From an uncultured Muribaculaceae bacterium (lineage in GTDB: Bacteria > Bacteroidota > Bacteroidia > Bacteroidales > Muribaculaceae): a stretch of DNA of 44,267 nt. Made by a program: the position numbers and the translations under genes. Below are positions 35,514-41,142 of this stretch, piece by piece. Position 1 is the stretch's first letter. The number at the start of each line of letters is the position of its first letter. The notes under the pieces were generated by a model. It was given only the letters and a program-made list of their open reading frames with translations. It was not told the DNA's origin and searched no databases. Location: the NCBI GenBank assembly GCA_910577355.1, contig CAJTMY010000023.1:1-44267 (forward strand), in the 5' to 3' direction.

Positions 35514-35942
35514 TTATGAAATGTCGTTTGAATATCTATTTACCAAGTATTTACCAAGCAAGCCTATTATACACGCGATTATCAAATAAGCGGGGCTGGC
35601 AAACCCACAATAGATTATTCCTATCCATGCAAGCACAAAAGATATATCACCCCGAAGGATATTAGACAGGATGAATAAAATAGGTGCGATGATAATTATT
35701 GCTAATAAAAACCATAATGAAAGTGAATACCATGATTTGCCTCTCCAAAATTTCCAGACAGGAAACAAAATAATTGCAAATGGGATTATGGATATGGTAG
35801 AATTAATTAGGCTATCGAACACACCTAATGATGGCTCGGCGGCTATAATTCCCGTTACCGTCCAATAAATAGTCATAATAATTGCTGTAACAAAAGCTAC
35901 CGCAATTTGAAGTATTAAAAATGCTTTTGTTCGTATCTTCAT
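35514..35942 (-). CDS. AT-rich four-TM cargo (moron) membrane protein
   Basis: A 142-residue protein with four hydrophobic helices (residues ~8-33, 45-62, 72-96 and 104-131) and few charged residues. Its base composition is far more AT-rich than the flanking phage genes. It has its own promoter (TAACTTTG 5 nt before the ATG, so the mRNA is probably leaderless) and its own terminator. It interrupts the late operon between the spanin-like gene and the structured block. I do not recognise it. Small membrane morons often affect superinfection or host physiology, but that is only context. Confidence 0.8.
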   Translation of the reverse strand: MKIRTKAFLILQIAVAFVTAIIMTIYWTVTGIIAAEPSLGVFDSLINSTISIIPFAIILFPVWKFWRGKSWYSLSLWFLLAIIIIAPILFILSNILRGDISFVLAWIGIIYCGFASPAYLIIACIIGLLGKYLVNRYSNDIS

Positions 35943-35946
35943 TGTG

Positions 35947-35992
35947 CAAAGTTACGAAAAAACAGCGATATATCCTCACGGACTTATCGCTG
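35947..35992 (-). promoter_or_regulatory. promoter and palindromic operator of the 142-residue cargo gene
   Basis: TAACTTTG (35954-35947, minus) is a full -7 match just before the ATG at 35942. No TTTG lies at -33. Instead the inverted repeat CAGCGATA/TATCGCTG (35963-35970/35985-35992) covers that region, suggesting regulated expression by an unknown DNA-binding protein. Confidence 0.5.
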
Positions 35993-36044
35993 ACAAAACA
36001 ACTTATGAAAAAACGTCTACTGTGTCTGTGTGTGGTGGGTGCGG

Positions 36045-36515
36045 TTAATGTCGGCGGCGGAGGTAGGCGAATACGGCGATCACGAGGATTATCACGCAGC
36101 CGAGGGCTGTAAATATCAGGGTTGTGTTCGGCGGTTCGGCTGCCGTAGTCGTGGCGGTGTGTTCGGTGCGCGATGTGGCCGTGGCGCGTTTGTAAGCCAC
36201 GGTGTCAAGTCGGTTATATCCCTCAATGTCGTTGACAATCCGCTTGCGGTTGTCAATGACGGAGCCTTTGACGGCGCGGATGCGCACTCTCTCCATTGTA
36301 TCAGCGGCGACGTGTCGCTCGATGGCGATGTCGAGAGTGTCGAAGGCGAAATTGATTCTGCGCAATGCAGTATCAATTTTGAGGATATAGCCGGAGGTGT
36401 GTATCGAGGCCGTGCTGTCGATGTCGGCTTTCTCACTCACCGCTATTTCTTTTTTGGCTCGGCAAGATGAGAAAAGAGCGGTGAAAATTAGAGCGTATGC
36501 GAGAAGTCGTTTCAT
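36045..36515 (-). CDS. putative unimolecular spanin lipoprotein
   Basis: A 156-residue protein with an N-terminal lipobox (ALIFTALFSSC) and a C-terminal membrane helix (TLIFTALGCVIILVIAVFAY) followed by RRRH. A helical/beta periplasmic part of ~100 residues lies between. An outer-membrane lipid anchor plus an inner-membrane C-terminal helix is the layout of u-spanins, which fuse the two membranes in the last step of phage lysis of diderm hosts. Its start overlaps the amidase stop (ATGA), and a holin-like gene precedes that. The assignment rests on topology and context, not sequence similarity. Confidence 0.65.
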   Translation of the reverse strand: MKRLLAYALIFTALFSSCRAKKEIAVSEKADIDSTASIHTSGYILKIDTALRRINFAFDTLDIAIERHVAADTMERVRIRAVKGSVIDNRKRIVNDIEGYNRLDTVAYKRATATSRTEHTATTTAAEPPNTTLIFTALGCVIILVIAVFAYLRRRH

Positions 36516-36955
36516 AGGTCGGCGTATTCTTTCGTTGCGTTGAATGAGGGGCAGGCTTTGGGGGCGAAGTCACGGTGTCCGTATATCCTGGCATTGGGGT
36601 ATCGGGCTTTCAGGGTCTTCAGGAGTTGGCGGAGGGCGGTTTTCTGTATCGGGGTGCGGGTGTCTTTGGGGGCTAACTGGCCGTCGGGTAGCCGCTTGGT
36701 AGCGTCGCAGCCGCCGACGTAGCACACTCCGATTGAGTTTGCGTTGTGGCCGGAGCAATGTGCGCCGATCTGCTCGACAGGTCGGCCATTGTGTACGCTG
36801 CCGTCGAGATATACGATGTAGTGATAGCCTATGTCGCGCCAGCCGTTGCCGCGCGGTTTCGGGGCTGTATGCCACTCTCTAATCTGCTGCACGGTGAAGG
36901 GCCTCCCTTCGGGTGTCGCCGTGCAATGGACGATGATTTTGTCTATGCTTCGCAT
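36512..36955 (-). CDS. N-acetylmuramoyl-L-alanine amidase (endolysin)
   Basis: A 147-residue single-domain Amidase_2 (T7 lysozyme-like) enzyme that cuts the muramic acid-L-Ala bond. The zinc ligands are visible: His in IIVHCTATP, His in GAHCSGHN and Cys in KACPSF. Also present are GYHYIVYLDGSV and the catalytic-region Tyr/Lys-like residues. There is no signal peptide, so export depends on a holin. It sits between the holin-like and spanin-like genes. Confidence 0.93.
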   Translation of the reverse strand: MRSIDKIIVHCTATPEGRPFTVQQIREWHTAPKPRGNGWRDIGYHYIVYLDGSVHNGRPVEQIGAHCSGHNANSIGVCYVGGCDATKRLPDGQLAPKDTRTPIQKTALRQLLKTLKARYPNARIYGHRDFAPKACPSFNATKEYADL

Positions 36956-36975
36956 AAGGTTATGGGGTTATATGG

Positions 36976-37209
36976 TTATGAGGTTATGTCTTCGTCGCGG
37001 TCTTTTGGCCGCGAGTATTTATAATGATAGTCGATGCCGAACAACGCCCCGGCGAAAGTGAGGATTTCGCCGAAAGCGATAAGGACGGAGTTATGGATTT
37101 CGCCCGGAGGGGGCAGAATAAATCCGGCTATGAGCAGCCCGCAGCCCAGGGCGATGAGGGCTATTGCGGCGAGCAGCTGAATGGTGGGCTTATGTTTTCG
37201 GAGGTTCAT
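36976..37209 (-). CDS. putative holin (two-TM)
   Basis: A 77-residue protein with two hydrophobic helices (LLAAIALIALGCGLLIAGFI and NSVLIAFGEILTFAGALFGI) joined by a short PPPGEIH turn. It has a charged, hydrophilic C-terminus (YSRPKDRDEDITS). The size, topology and position 20 nt upstream of the amidase fit a class II-type holin. I recall very similar small proteins beside amidases in Bacteroides prophages. Confidence 0.7.
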   Translation of the reverse strand: MNLRKHKPTIQLLAAIALIALGCGLLIAGFILPPPGEIHNSVLIAFGEILTFAGALFGIDYHYKYSRPKDRDEDITS

Positions 37210-37226
37210 ATTTTGTGGTGTAATTA

Positions 37227-37258
37227 TTTGGCTATGTGGCGGATTATGGCTATCTTTG
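37227..37258 (+). promoter_or_regulatory. consensus promoter for the plus-strand small RNA
   Basis: TTTG (37227-37230) and TATCTTTG (37251-37258) are separated by exactly 20 nt, a full match to the Bacteroidetes consensus. The promoter points away from the holin gene, whose ATG is only 18 nt away on the other strand. Confidence 0.75.
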
Positions 37259-37264
37259 CATCTG

Positions 37265-37503
37265 TAAGTGAAACCATACTAAAAATGACCCGGACACCTC
37301 TTAACAATGTAAAGCCGCGCTGAAGATGAACTGGATACCTCTACGTATGACGGATAGCATTTCCCGTGTGGGCTATCCGGGCGGCGTTTCATTGATAGCA
37401 TCCCCTCGGATGACGCTCCCGAAAAGGGAGATAATTCAGGGCTATCATAGCTCGTATAAAAGATAGCATCCCCTTGCGGCTCGCCGTGAGGGCTTTCTTT
37501 TTT
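37265..37503 (+). ncRNA. candidate phage small RNA with repeated GATAGC hairpins
   Basis: The transcript predicted from the promoter at 37227-37258 ends at the terminator 37471-37503, giving about 240 nt. Two hairpins open with the same sequence: GGATAGC/GCTATCC (37352-37358/37372-37378) and TGATAGC/GCTATCA (37393-37399/37441-37447). The second encloses CTCCC-GAAAA-GGGAG (37416-37430). GATAGCATCCCC recurs before the terminator. The 5' part has two similar short frames beginning at ATG 37288 (MTRTPLNNVKPR) and ATG 37326 (MNWIPLRMTD...), so a small peptide is not excluded. Confidence 0.55.
37471..37503 (+). terminator. intrinsic terminator of the small RNA
   Basis: CCCTTGCGG (37471-37479) pairs with CCGTGAGGG (37484-37492) over 9 bp, with a CTCG loop. 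It includes two adjacent G-U pairs that exist only on the plus strand, and CTTTCTTTTTT follows. Confidence 0.7.
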
Positions 37504-37523
37504 GCAGCCGGAGGCTGCTGCAT

Positions 37524-37591
37524 GGGAACCGGGAATCAGAAATCGGGAATCGGGCATTGCCCCCGGTTTCCAATTCCGAATACCCAATCCC
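37524..37591. repeat. palindromic pair of G-rich repeats (MITE-like)
   Basis: The left arm (37524-37555) has units GGGAACC, GGGAATC, AGAAATC, GGGAATC. The right arm read on the other strand (37591-37559) has GGGATTG, GGTATTC, GGAATTG, GAAACCGGGG. They meet at GGGC-ATT-GCCC (37552-37562). The two arms look like the two flanking repeats of the S23 gene at 40.2-40.7 kb brought together without the gene. The outer right edge abuts the stop codon of the fibre-like gene. Confidence 0.65.
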
Positions 37592-37593
37592 TT

Positions 37594-38592
37594 TCATGGG
37601 CCAAAAGCCCATGATTTTGTGCCGGGGTCGTATATGATGGTGAAGGTGGCGAGGGAGCTTGCGAGGTTGGCCGGTATGATTGCGGCGGTGCCGGGATAGA
37701 TTGGCTTGGCGAAGCCGATTCCGAAAACGAGGCGTATCATGCGCTGTTTTTTCGGATTCCTGGGGTCGGTGAGCGACACGGAGCTACGACCGAGGCCGAA
37801 GCGGACGTTGCCGTGGCGGTCGGTATGCCGCGTTACGAGTGTCGAGGCGGCGGCAGACCATCCCTCTGCCTTGACGGACAGGAGGCTGTGCGAGTTGGTG
37901 GAAAAGAGGATTTTGGAGCCGTCGAGTTTTACGGCGTAAATTGAGCCGTACAGCCCCCAGCCTTTCTTGGCCGGGCAGTATGGCCGCGCGGCGCGTTGCT
38001 CGGCGGTGGCGAACTTGTTCTTGTAGGGGTTGCGCTTGCGCACACGCCGAAAGAGATACGGCACATATCCGGCGGCGGTGAGTGTCTGCGCGCCGAGTAA
38101 GTGCAGCGAGCCGTTGATTACCTGACAGGATATTTGCGAGGCGTTATAGAGGTTGTCGGCGGAGCCGACGCCGAGCATGGAGTTTATGGTCTGTATCTGT
38201 TTCTTGATGTCGGCCACGTCGCGCCTTGCGGCGTTGAGGTCAACGACCTGTTGTGCGCGCATCGCTCCGGCCCGCTCGGTGGTGGCCTGTTGTATCTGTA
38301 TGGGCGACAGCGTGGACTGCGCCCCGGTGTATAGGTTGACACTTCGGGCGGCGAGGTATATGTGGTTGCGGTCGGCGTTGCCCTGCGAAAGCGCGGTGAT
38401 CGCGGGCGCGGCGGTTTTCAGGGCCTCGTGCCATTTGTTGATGATGTCGAGGTTCGCCTGTGTTCCGGCGGTGGCGAGTATGTCGACAATTTTTTGGAGG
38501 ATAGAGCCGACGGTTTCGGGCGATACGGAGTTTGAGGCCGTGGTGTTCCGAAATTGGGTAATGAGTTGGGTTAAGGTCGTTACGTCAATCAT
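37594..38592 (-). CDS. phage tail fibre-like structural protein
   Basis: 332 residues from the ATG at 38592 (an upstream extension to 38721 is Arg-rich and covers the promoter). The N-terminal helix (IDVTTLTQLITQFRNTTASN then SVSPETVGSILQKIVDIL) is a pattern I associate with Bacteroides phage tail or fibre proteins. Residues ~90-160 are Gln/Ala-rich and helical. The C-terminal ~170 residues are beta-rich (GLYGSIYAVKLDGSKILFST, MIRLVFGIGFAKPIYPG). It lies between gp10 and the lysis cassette. The role is inferred. Confidence 0.65.
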   Translation of the reverse strand: MIDVTTLTQLITQFRNTTASNSVSPETVGSILQKIVDILATAGTQANLDIINKWHEALKTAAPAITALSQGNADRNHIYLAARSVNLYTGAQSTLSPIQIQQATTERAGAMRAQQVVDLNAARRDVADIKKQIQTINSMLGVGSADNLYNASQISCQVINGSLHLLGAQTLTAAGYVPYLFRRVRKRNPYKNKFATAEQRAARPYCPAKKGWGLYGSIYAVKLDGSKILFSTNSHSLLSVKAEGWSAAASTLVTRHTDRHGNVRFGLGRSSVSLTDPRNPKKQRMIRLVFGIGFAKPIYPGTAAIIPANLASSLATFTIIYDPGTKSWAFGP

Positions 38593-38609
38593 TGCGGTAA
38601 TCTTTACCG

Positions 38610-38617
38610 CAAAACTA
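38610..38617 (-). promoter_or_regulatory. -7 box for the fibre-like gene
   Basis: TAGTTTTG on the minus strand fits TAnnTTTG and lies 18 nt before the ATG at 38592. No clear -33 box. It supports this start and separates the tail/lysis block from the inserted plus-strand cargo. Confidence 0.45.
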
Positions 38618-38686
38618 CGGCGACGGTGTCGCCGTGGAAAAGACACGAAATTTCGGAGATATGCGCCGTATGTCGCCGAAAATGTG

Positions 38687-38694
38687 TAACTTTG
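38687..38694 (+). promoter_or_regulatory. -7 box of the plus-strand cargo pair
   Basis: TAACTTTG followed by CG, 6 nt before the ATG at 38701, predicts a leaderless or nearly leaderless mRNA. No consensus -33 box was found. Confidence 0.5.
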
Positions 38695-38700
38695 CGTATA

Positions 38701-39432
38701 ATGCCTAAATCTAAACCGCATATGAATAAGGTTGGAAAACTAATTGCATGGAGTGTAGCCATAGGATTTATTCTATTGGCTTCAGTATTATTGATTGGTA
38801 TTCATCTTGCATCGGATAGCTCCAAAGACTTGGAGCGAATGAGTGTGGCACAAAGTCAAAAAGAGGTTTTAGACAAACTGTGTGATTATATTGAGCAAAA
38901 TGGAGAAACGCCACAGTCTTTATCTGAAATTGGGCTTGAACAGACTATTTCTGCTTATACATATAATGATTTGACATTTTCTTTGGTTAACTTTTCAAGA
39001 GATTATGTATTGCAGATGTGGAATGAAGGAATAGAAAGTCAATACATATCAGAAATAGGGAAATGGGTAAAAGAAGGTTTATACGAATTTGAGCCGCCTA
39101 TAAATATAGATACGATAAGGAATATAAATCGAATAGTGGAGTTTAGAGATAAGGCCATAGTAAAAGTCGATAGTGTAAGAGCCAACGATAACGTATTTCC
39201 TATTATAGACGGATTTAATAAAAAGCCGGATTCAATAGCTTATCTTCGTTATTACTATCCCGACAGTCTATTGATGATGGAGGGATGGGTTGCATATCGC
39301 CCTATTGGCGGCGCGTTGAATTATGATAAAGAATTTGGATGGTGGAAGTATTATAGCAAAACTGGTGATTGTTATAATAAATTTTGGAATTTTAAGAGGA
39401 ACAGAGAGTTGATATATGAGGCTGACAGATAA
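38701..39432 (+). CDS. AT-rich cargo protein, single N-terminal TM
   Basis: A 243-residue protein with an N-terminal membrane anchor (residues ~14-37, LIAWSVAIGFILLASVLLIG). A soluble ~200-residue domain follows, predicted outside the cytoplasm (DSSKDLERMSVAQSQKEVLD, IGLEQTISAYTYNDLTFSL, EGWVAYRPIGGALNYDKEFG). Codon use is AT-rich and unlike the phage late genes, and it runs against them. It overlaps the next membrane gene by 17 nt, so the two are likely co-expressed. Not recognised; a two-gene moron affecting the envelope or superinfection is plausible, but that is only context. Confidence 0.75.
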   Translation: MPKSKPHMNKVGKLIAWSVAIGFILLASVLLIGIHLASDSSKDLERMSVAQSQKEVLDKLCDYIEQNGETPQSLSEIGLEQTISAYTYNDLTFSLVNFSRDYVLQMWNEGIESQYISEIGKWVKEGLYEFEPPINIDTIRNINRIVEFRDKAIVKVDSVRANDNVFPIIDGFNKKPDSIAYLRYYYPDSLLMMEGWVAYRPIGGALNYDKEFGWWKYYSKTGDCYNKFWNFKRNRELIYEADR

Positions 39433-39790
39433 GCGGTTTTGGAGCGTTTGGGCGATAACTGAATTATTGATACTCTCATCTTGCATTTATTTGGCATTGC
39501 CAAATCGTGCAATAGTTATGATGGGATTCTTCATAAGTCAACCGTTGATGATAACCTTGCCTTTATATAAAATGTCGCATCGCAATGGTGCGATAGTGAA
39601 TTGTATAATCGTCTGTATATATACAGTTTATTATCTTTATATGCACTTCACGGAGGCAGACAGCAATGGTTGGGGGTGGGTATTCTATATGGTATTGTTG
39701 CCTGTGATACAGTTTATCATTCTACTGCTGTTTTGGGGTCTACAAAAAATTGCAGAAATAGCATCACGAAAAAGTAACTCAACGAATTAG
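39416..39790 (+). CDS. AT-rich cargo membrane protein, four TM
   Basis: A 124-residue protein with four hydrophobic helices (residues ~8-27, 32-52, 60-80 and 88-114). It is translationally coupled to the preceding gene by a 17-nt overlap. Its last codons overlap the 3' end of the convergent gp10-like gene by 12 nt. Like its partner it is AT-rich and opposite to the late operon. Not recognised. Confidence 0.7.
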   Translation: MRLTDKRFWSVWAITELLILSSCIYLALPNRAIVMMGFFISQPLMITLPLYKMSHRNGAIVNCIIVCIYTVYYLYMHFTEADSNGWGWVFYMVLLPVIQFIILLLFWGLQKIAEIASRKSNSTN

Positions 39791-40228
39791 CGACTGGCGG
39801 AATGAGCGGTCGTTGAGGGCGTTGGCGACGATGCCGCAGAAGTCGCGGCCGAGGTTGTCGGCAAAGAACTCTTTCAGATTCATCACGGAGGCGTAGTATT
39901 TGGTGGAGAACCATTTGCGGCGTTGTCGGATTTTATCTCTGCCTATATCGCCGGGGTTGCCTCGTGGCACCTCGCGGCCTGTGCCGTAGTCCTGGAATAT
40001 GCCGTAGGTGTTGAAGCGTTGCGAGAGGGTCACGGAGGTTACTTTGCCGTCTGCGGTCATGCCGACGGCAAGCGTGGAGCGGTACAACGCGCCGGTGTCG
40101 ATTACTTTCAGCAGGGCGATGCGCTCGCGCCATATCCGCACCATAGTCGCGTTGAACGCTTTTACATAGCGTTCACGCTCCTTTTGTGCGGATTGGGAAT
40201 CGGAAATCGGGGATTGGAAATTCGGCAT
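39779..40228 (-). CDS. HK97 gp10-like head-tail / minor tail protein
   Basis: A 149-residue protein. The core (KVIDTGALYRSTLAV, YGIFQDYGTGREV, RQRRKWFSTKYY) is the HK97-gp10 family pattern, a neck/tail-completion component. The first ~13 codons (PNFQSPISDSQS) come entirely from the left G-rich repeat flanking the S23 gene, so the mobile element appears to have replaced or supplied the native N-terminus. The ATG at 40228 lies just beyond the repeat. Confidence 0.8.
   Translation of the reverse strand: MPNFQSPISDSQSAQKERERYVKAFNATMVRIWRERIALLKVIDTGALYRSTLAVGMTADGKVTSVTLSQRFNTYGIFQDYGTGREVPRGNPGDIGRDKIRQRRKWFSTKYYASVMNLKEFFADNLGRDFCGIVANALNDRSFRQSLIR
40190..40225 (+). repeat. left inverted repeat of the S23 element
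   Basis: Made of ~7-nt units: GGATTGG, GAATCGG, AAATCGG, GGATTGG, AAATTCGG. It matches the right repeat (40657-40626 read inward on the minus strand) as GGAWTGGGAA...GGGGATT(T)GGAA, differing mainly by one unit. It encodes residues of gp10 on the minus strand, and its GGATTGG supplies the TTG -33 element for the S23 promoter. Confidence 0.7.
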
Positions 40229-40243
40229 TTTTGCGTAATTTTG
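40214..40243 (+). promoter_or_regulatory. S23 promoter partly formed by the left repeat
   Basis: TTG (40214-40216), inside the repeat, is 19 nt upstream of TAATTTTG (40236-40243). The latter fits the -7 consensus and precedes the S23 ATG by 17 nt. Confidence 0.5.
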
Positions 40244-40260
40244 CGTAAATATTTGAGGTT

Positions 40261-40620
40261 ATGGCTATAATCACATTTGAGAATCTTGATGCGTGGCGAG
40301 AGAGTATGAAGCTCGTAAAGGATGTTTATGCGCTAACAAAGAAATTTCCAACGGAAGAAAGATTTGGATTGACAAGCCAAGTGCAGAGGGCAGTTGTTTC
40401 CATTCCTTCAAATATTGCGGAGGGGCATGGCAGATACTCAAAAGCGGAGTTCGCTAATTTTGTTTCCATTGCTCATGGCTCGCTTAATGAAGTGAGGACA
40501 CAGATACGTATTGCACAAATGCTTGAATATATAACTGAGAGTGAGGCTAACGATATCATTTCCAAGTGCATTACAATCGGCAAAATCCTCGGAGGATTGA
40601 TGAAGTCGTTAAAGCCTTGA
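40261..40620 (+). CDS. four-helix-bundle protein (S23/IVP, bAvd-like family)
   Basis: A 119-residue protein with the hallmark FENLDAW start, QVQRAVVSIPSNIAEGHGR in helix 2, FVSIAHGSLNEVRTQIRIA in helix 3 and a final helix ending MKSLKP. The family is found in 23S rRNA intervening sequences and is structurally related to the Avd accessory protein of diversity-generating retroelements, where it binds nucleic acid. No reverse transcriptase is present here. It stands alone, opposite to the late operon, between two inverted G-rich repeats (40190-40225 and 40626-40657) that end inside the neighbouring genes. Confidence 0.93.
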   Translation: MAIITFENLDAWRESMKLVKDVYALTKKFPTEERFGLTSQVQRAVVSIPSNIAEGHGRYSKAEFANFVSIAHGSLNEVRTQIRIAQMLEYITESEANDIISKCITIGKILGGLMKSLKP

Positions 40621-40623
40621 CTC

Positions 40624-41142
40624 TTATTCGGGTTCCAAATCCCCTGTTTCCCATTCCTCGGCGCGATAGCGCAGATCGGTGAAGGTGTCGATGGCGATGT
40701 GGAAGTAGGCGCAGGCTGCGCCGGAGAAGAAGTATCGCTCTATCTCGGTGAAGGTGATTTGCGGATCAAGGTAGATGCGGTTCTGTTCGAGGCGGGTTTT
40801 CTCCATCAGCAGCACCGACATGAACTGCCTGAAAAGCTCGCGGAGGGTGTCGAAGCACCCCTGCCGAGCCTCCATATCGTCGAGGGCGTGGCGCATGGCG
40901 AGGAACACGGTCTTTATGCGGCGTGTGCGTGGGGTGTTGTTCATATCCATAATTCCCTCGGAGGTGTCGCTGACGGCGACGATGGCCGGTGCCGTCTGGA
41001 GATTATGCAGGGCTTCCTCGAAGCCTTCCAAACCGCTGACACGGCAGAAAACGAAGTTTTCGGCGATTGCGAGCTTGTTGCGCTCAACTAAATTTTCAAA
41101 AAATTTAGTGGCGTTCCAGTTGTAGGTGTCCTGTGGGTTCAT
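40624..41142 (-). CDS. phage morphogenesis protein, possibly tail-terminator-like
   Basis: A 172-residue protein upstream of gp10 in the late operon. The segment PAIVAVSDTSEGIMDMNNTP followed by RRIKTVFLAMRHALDDMEAR and the short terminal strands suggest a small alpha/beta structural protein. The position next to gp10 fits a neck or tail-completion role. I do not recognise the family with certainty. Its last 11 codons (EWETGDLEPE and stop) are encoded by the right repeat of the S23 element, so its C-terminus appears to be altered by the insertion. Start overlaps the preceding stop (ATGA). Confidence 0.7.
   Translation of the reverse strand: MNPQDTYNWNATKFFENLVERNKLAIAENFVFCRVSGLEGFEEALHNLQTAPAIVAVSDTSEGIMDMNNTPRTRRIKTVFLAMRHALDDMEARQGCFDTLRELFRQFMSVLLMEKTRLEQNRIYLDPQITFTEIERYFFSGAACAYFHIAIDTFTDLRYRAEEWETGDLEPE
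40626..40657 (-). repeat. right inverted repeat of the S23 element
   Basis: Read inward on the minus strand: GGAATGGGAAACA, GGGGATTTGGAACC, CGAAT. It mirrors the left repeat at 40190-40225. It begins 5 nt after the S23 stop and supplies the last codons and TAA stop of the 172-residue gene. The element defined by the two repeats is 468 bp. Confidence 0.65.

Noticed and set aside
35921..36112. 63-residue plus-strand frame
   Set aside because: Overlaps the promoter/operator of the minus-strand cargo gene and the 3' end of the spanin-like gene; low-complexity Gly/Arg tail.
37279..37587. 102-residue minus-strand frame
   Set aside because: Composed of the MITE-like repeat, the antisense of the small RNA hairpins and its terminator; no protein character.
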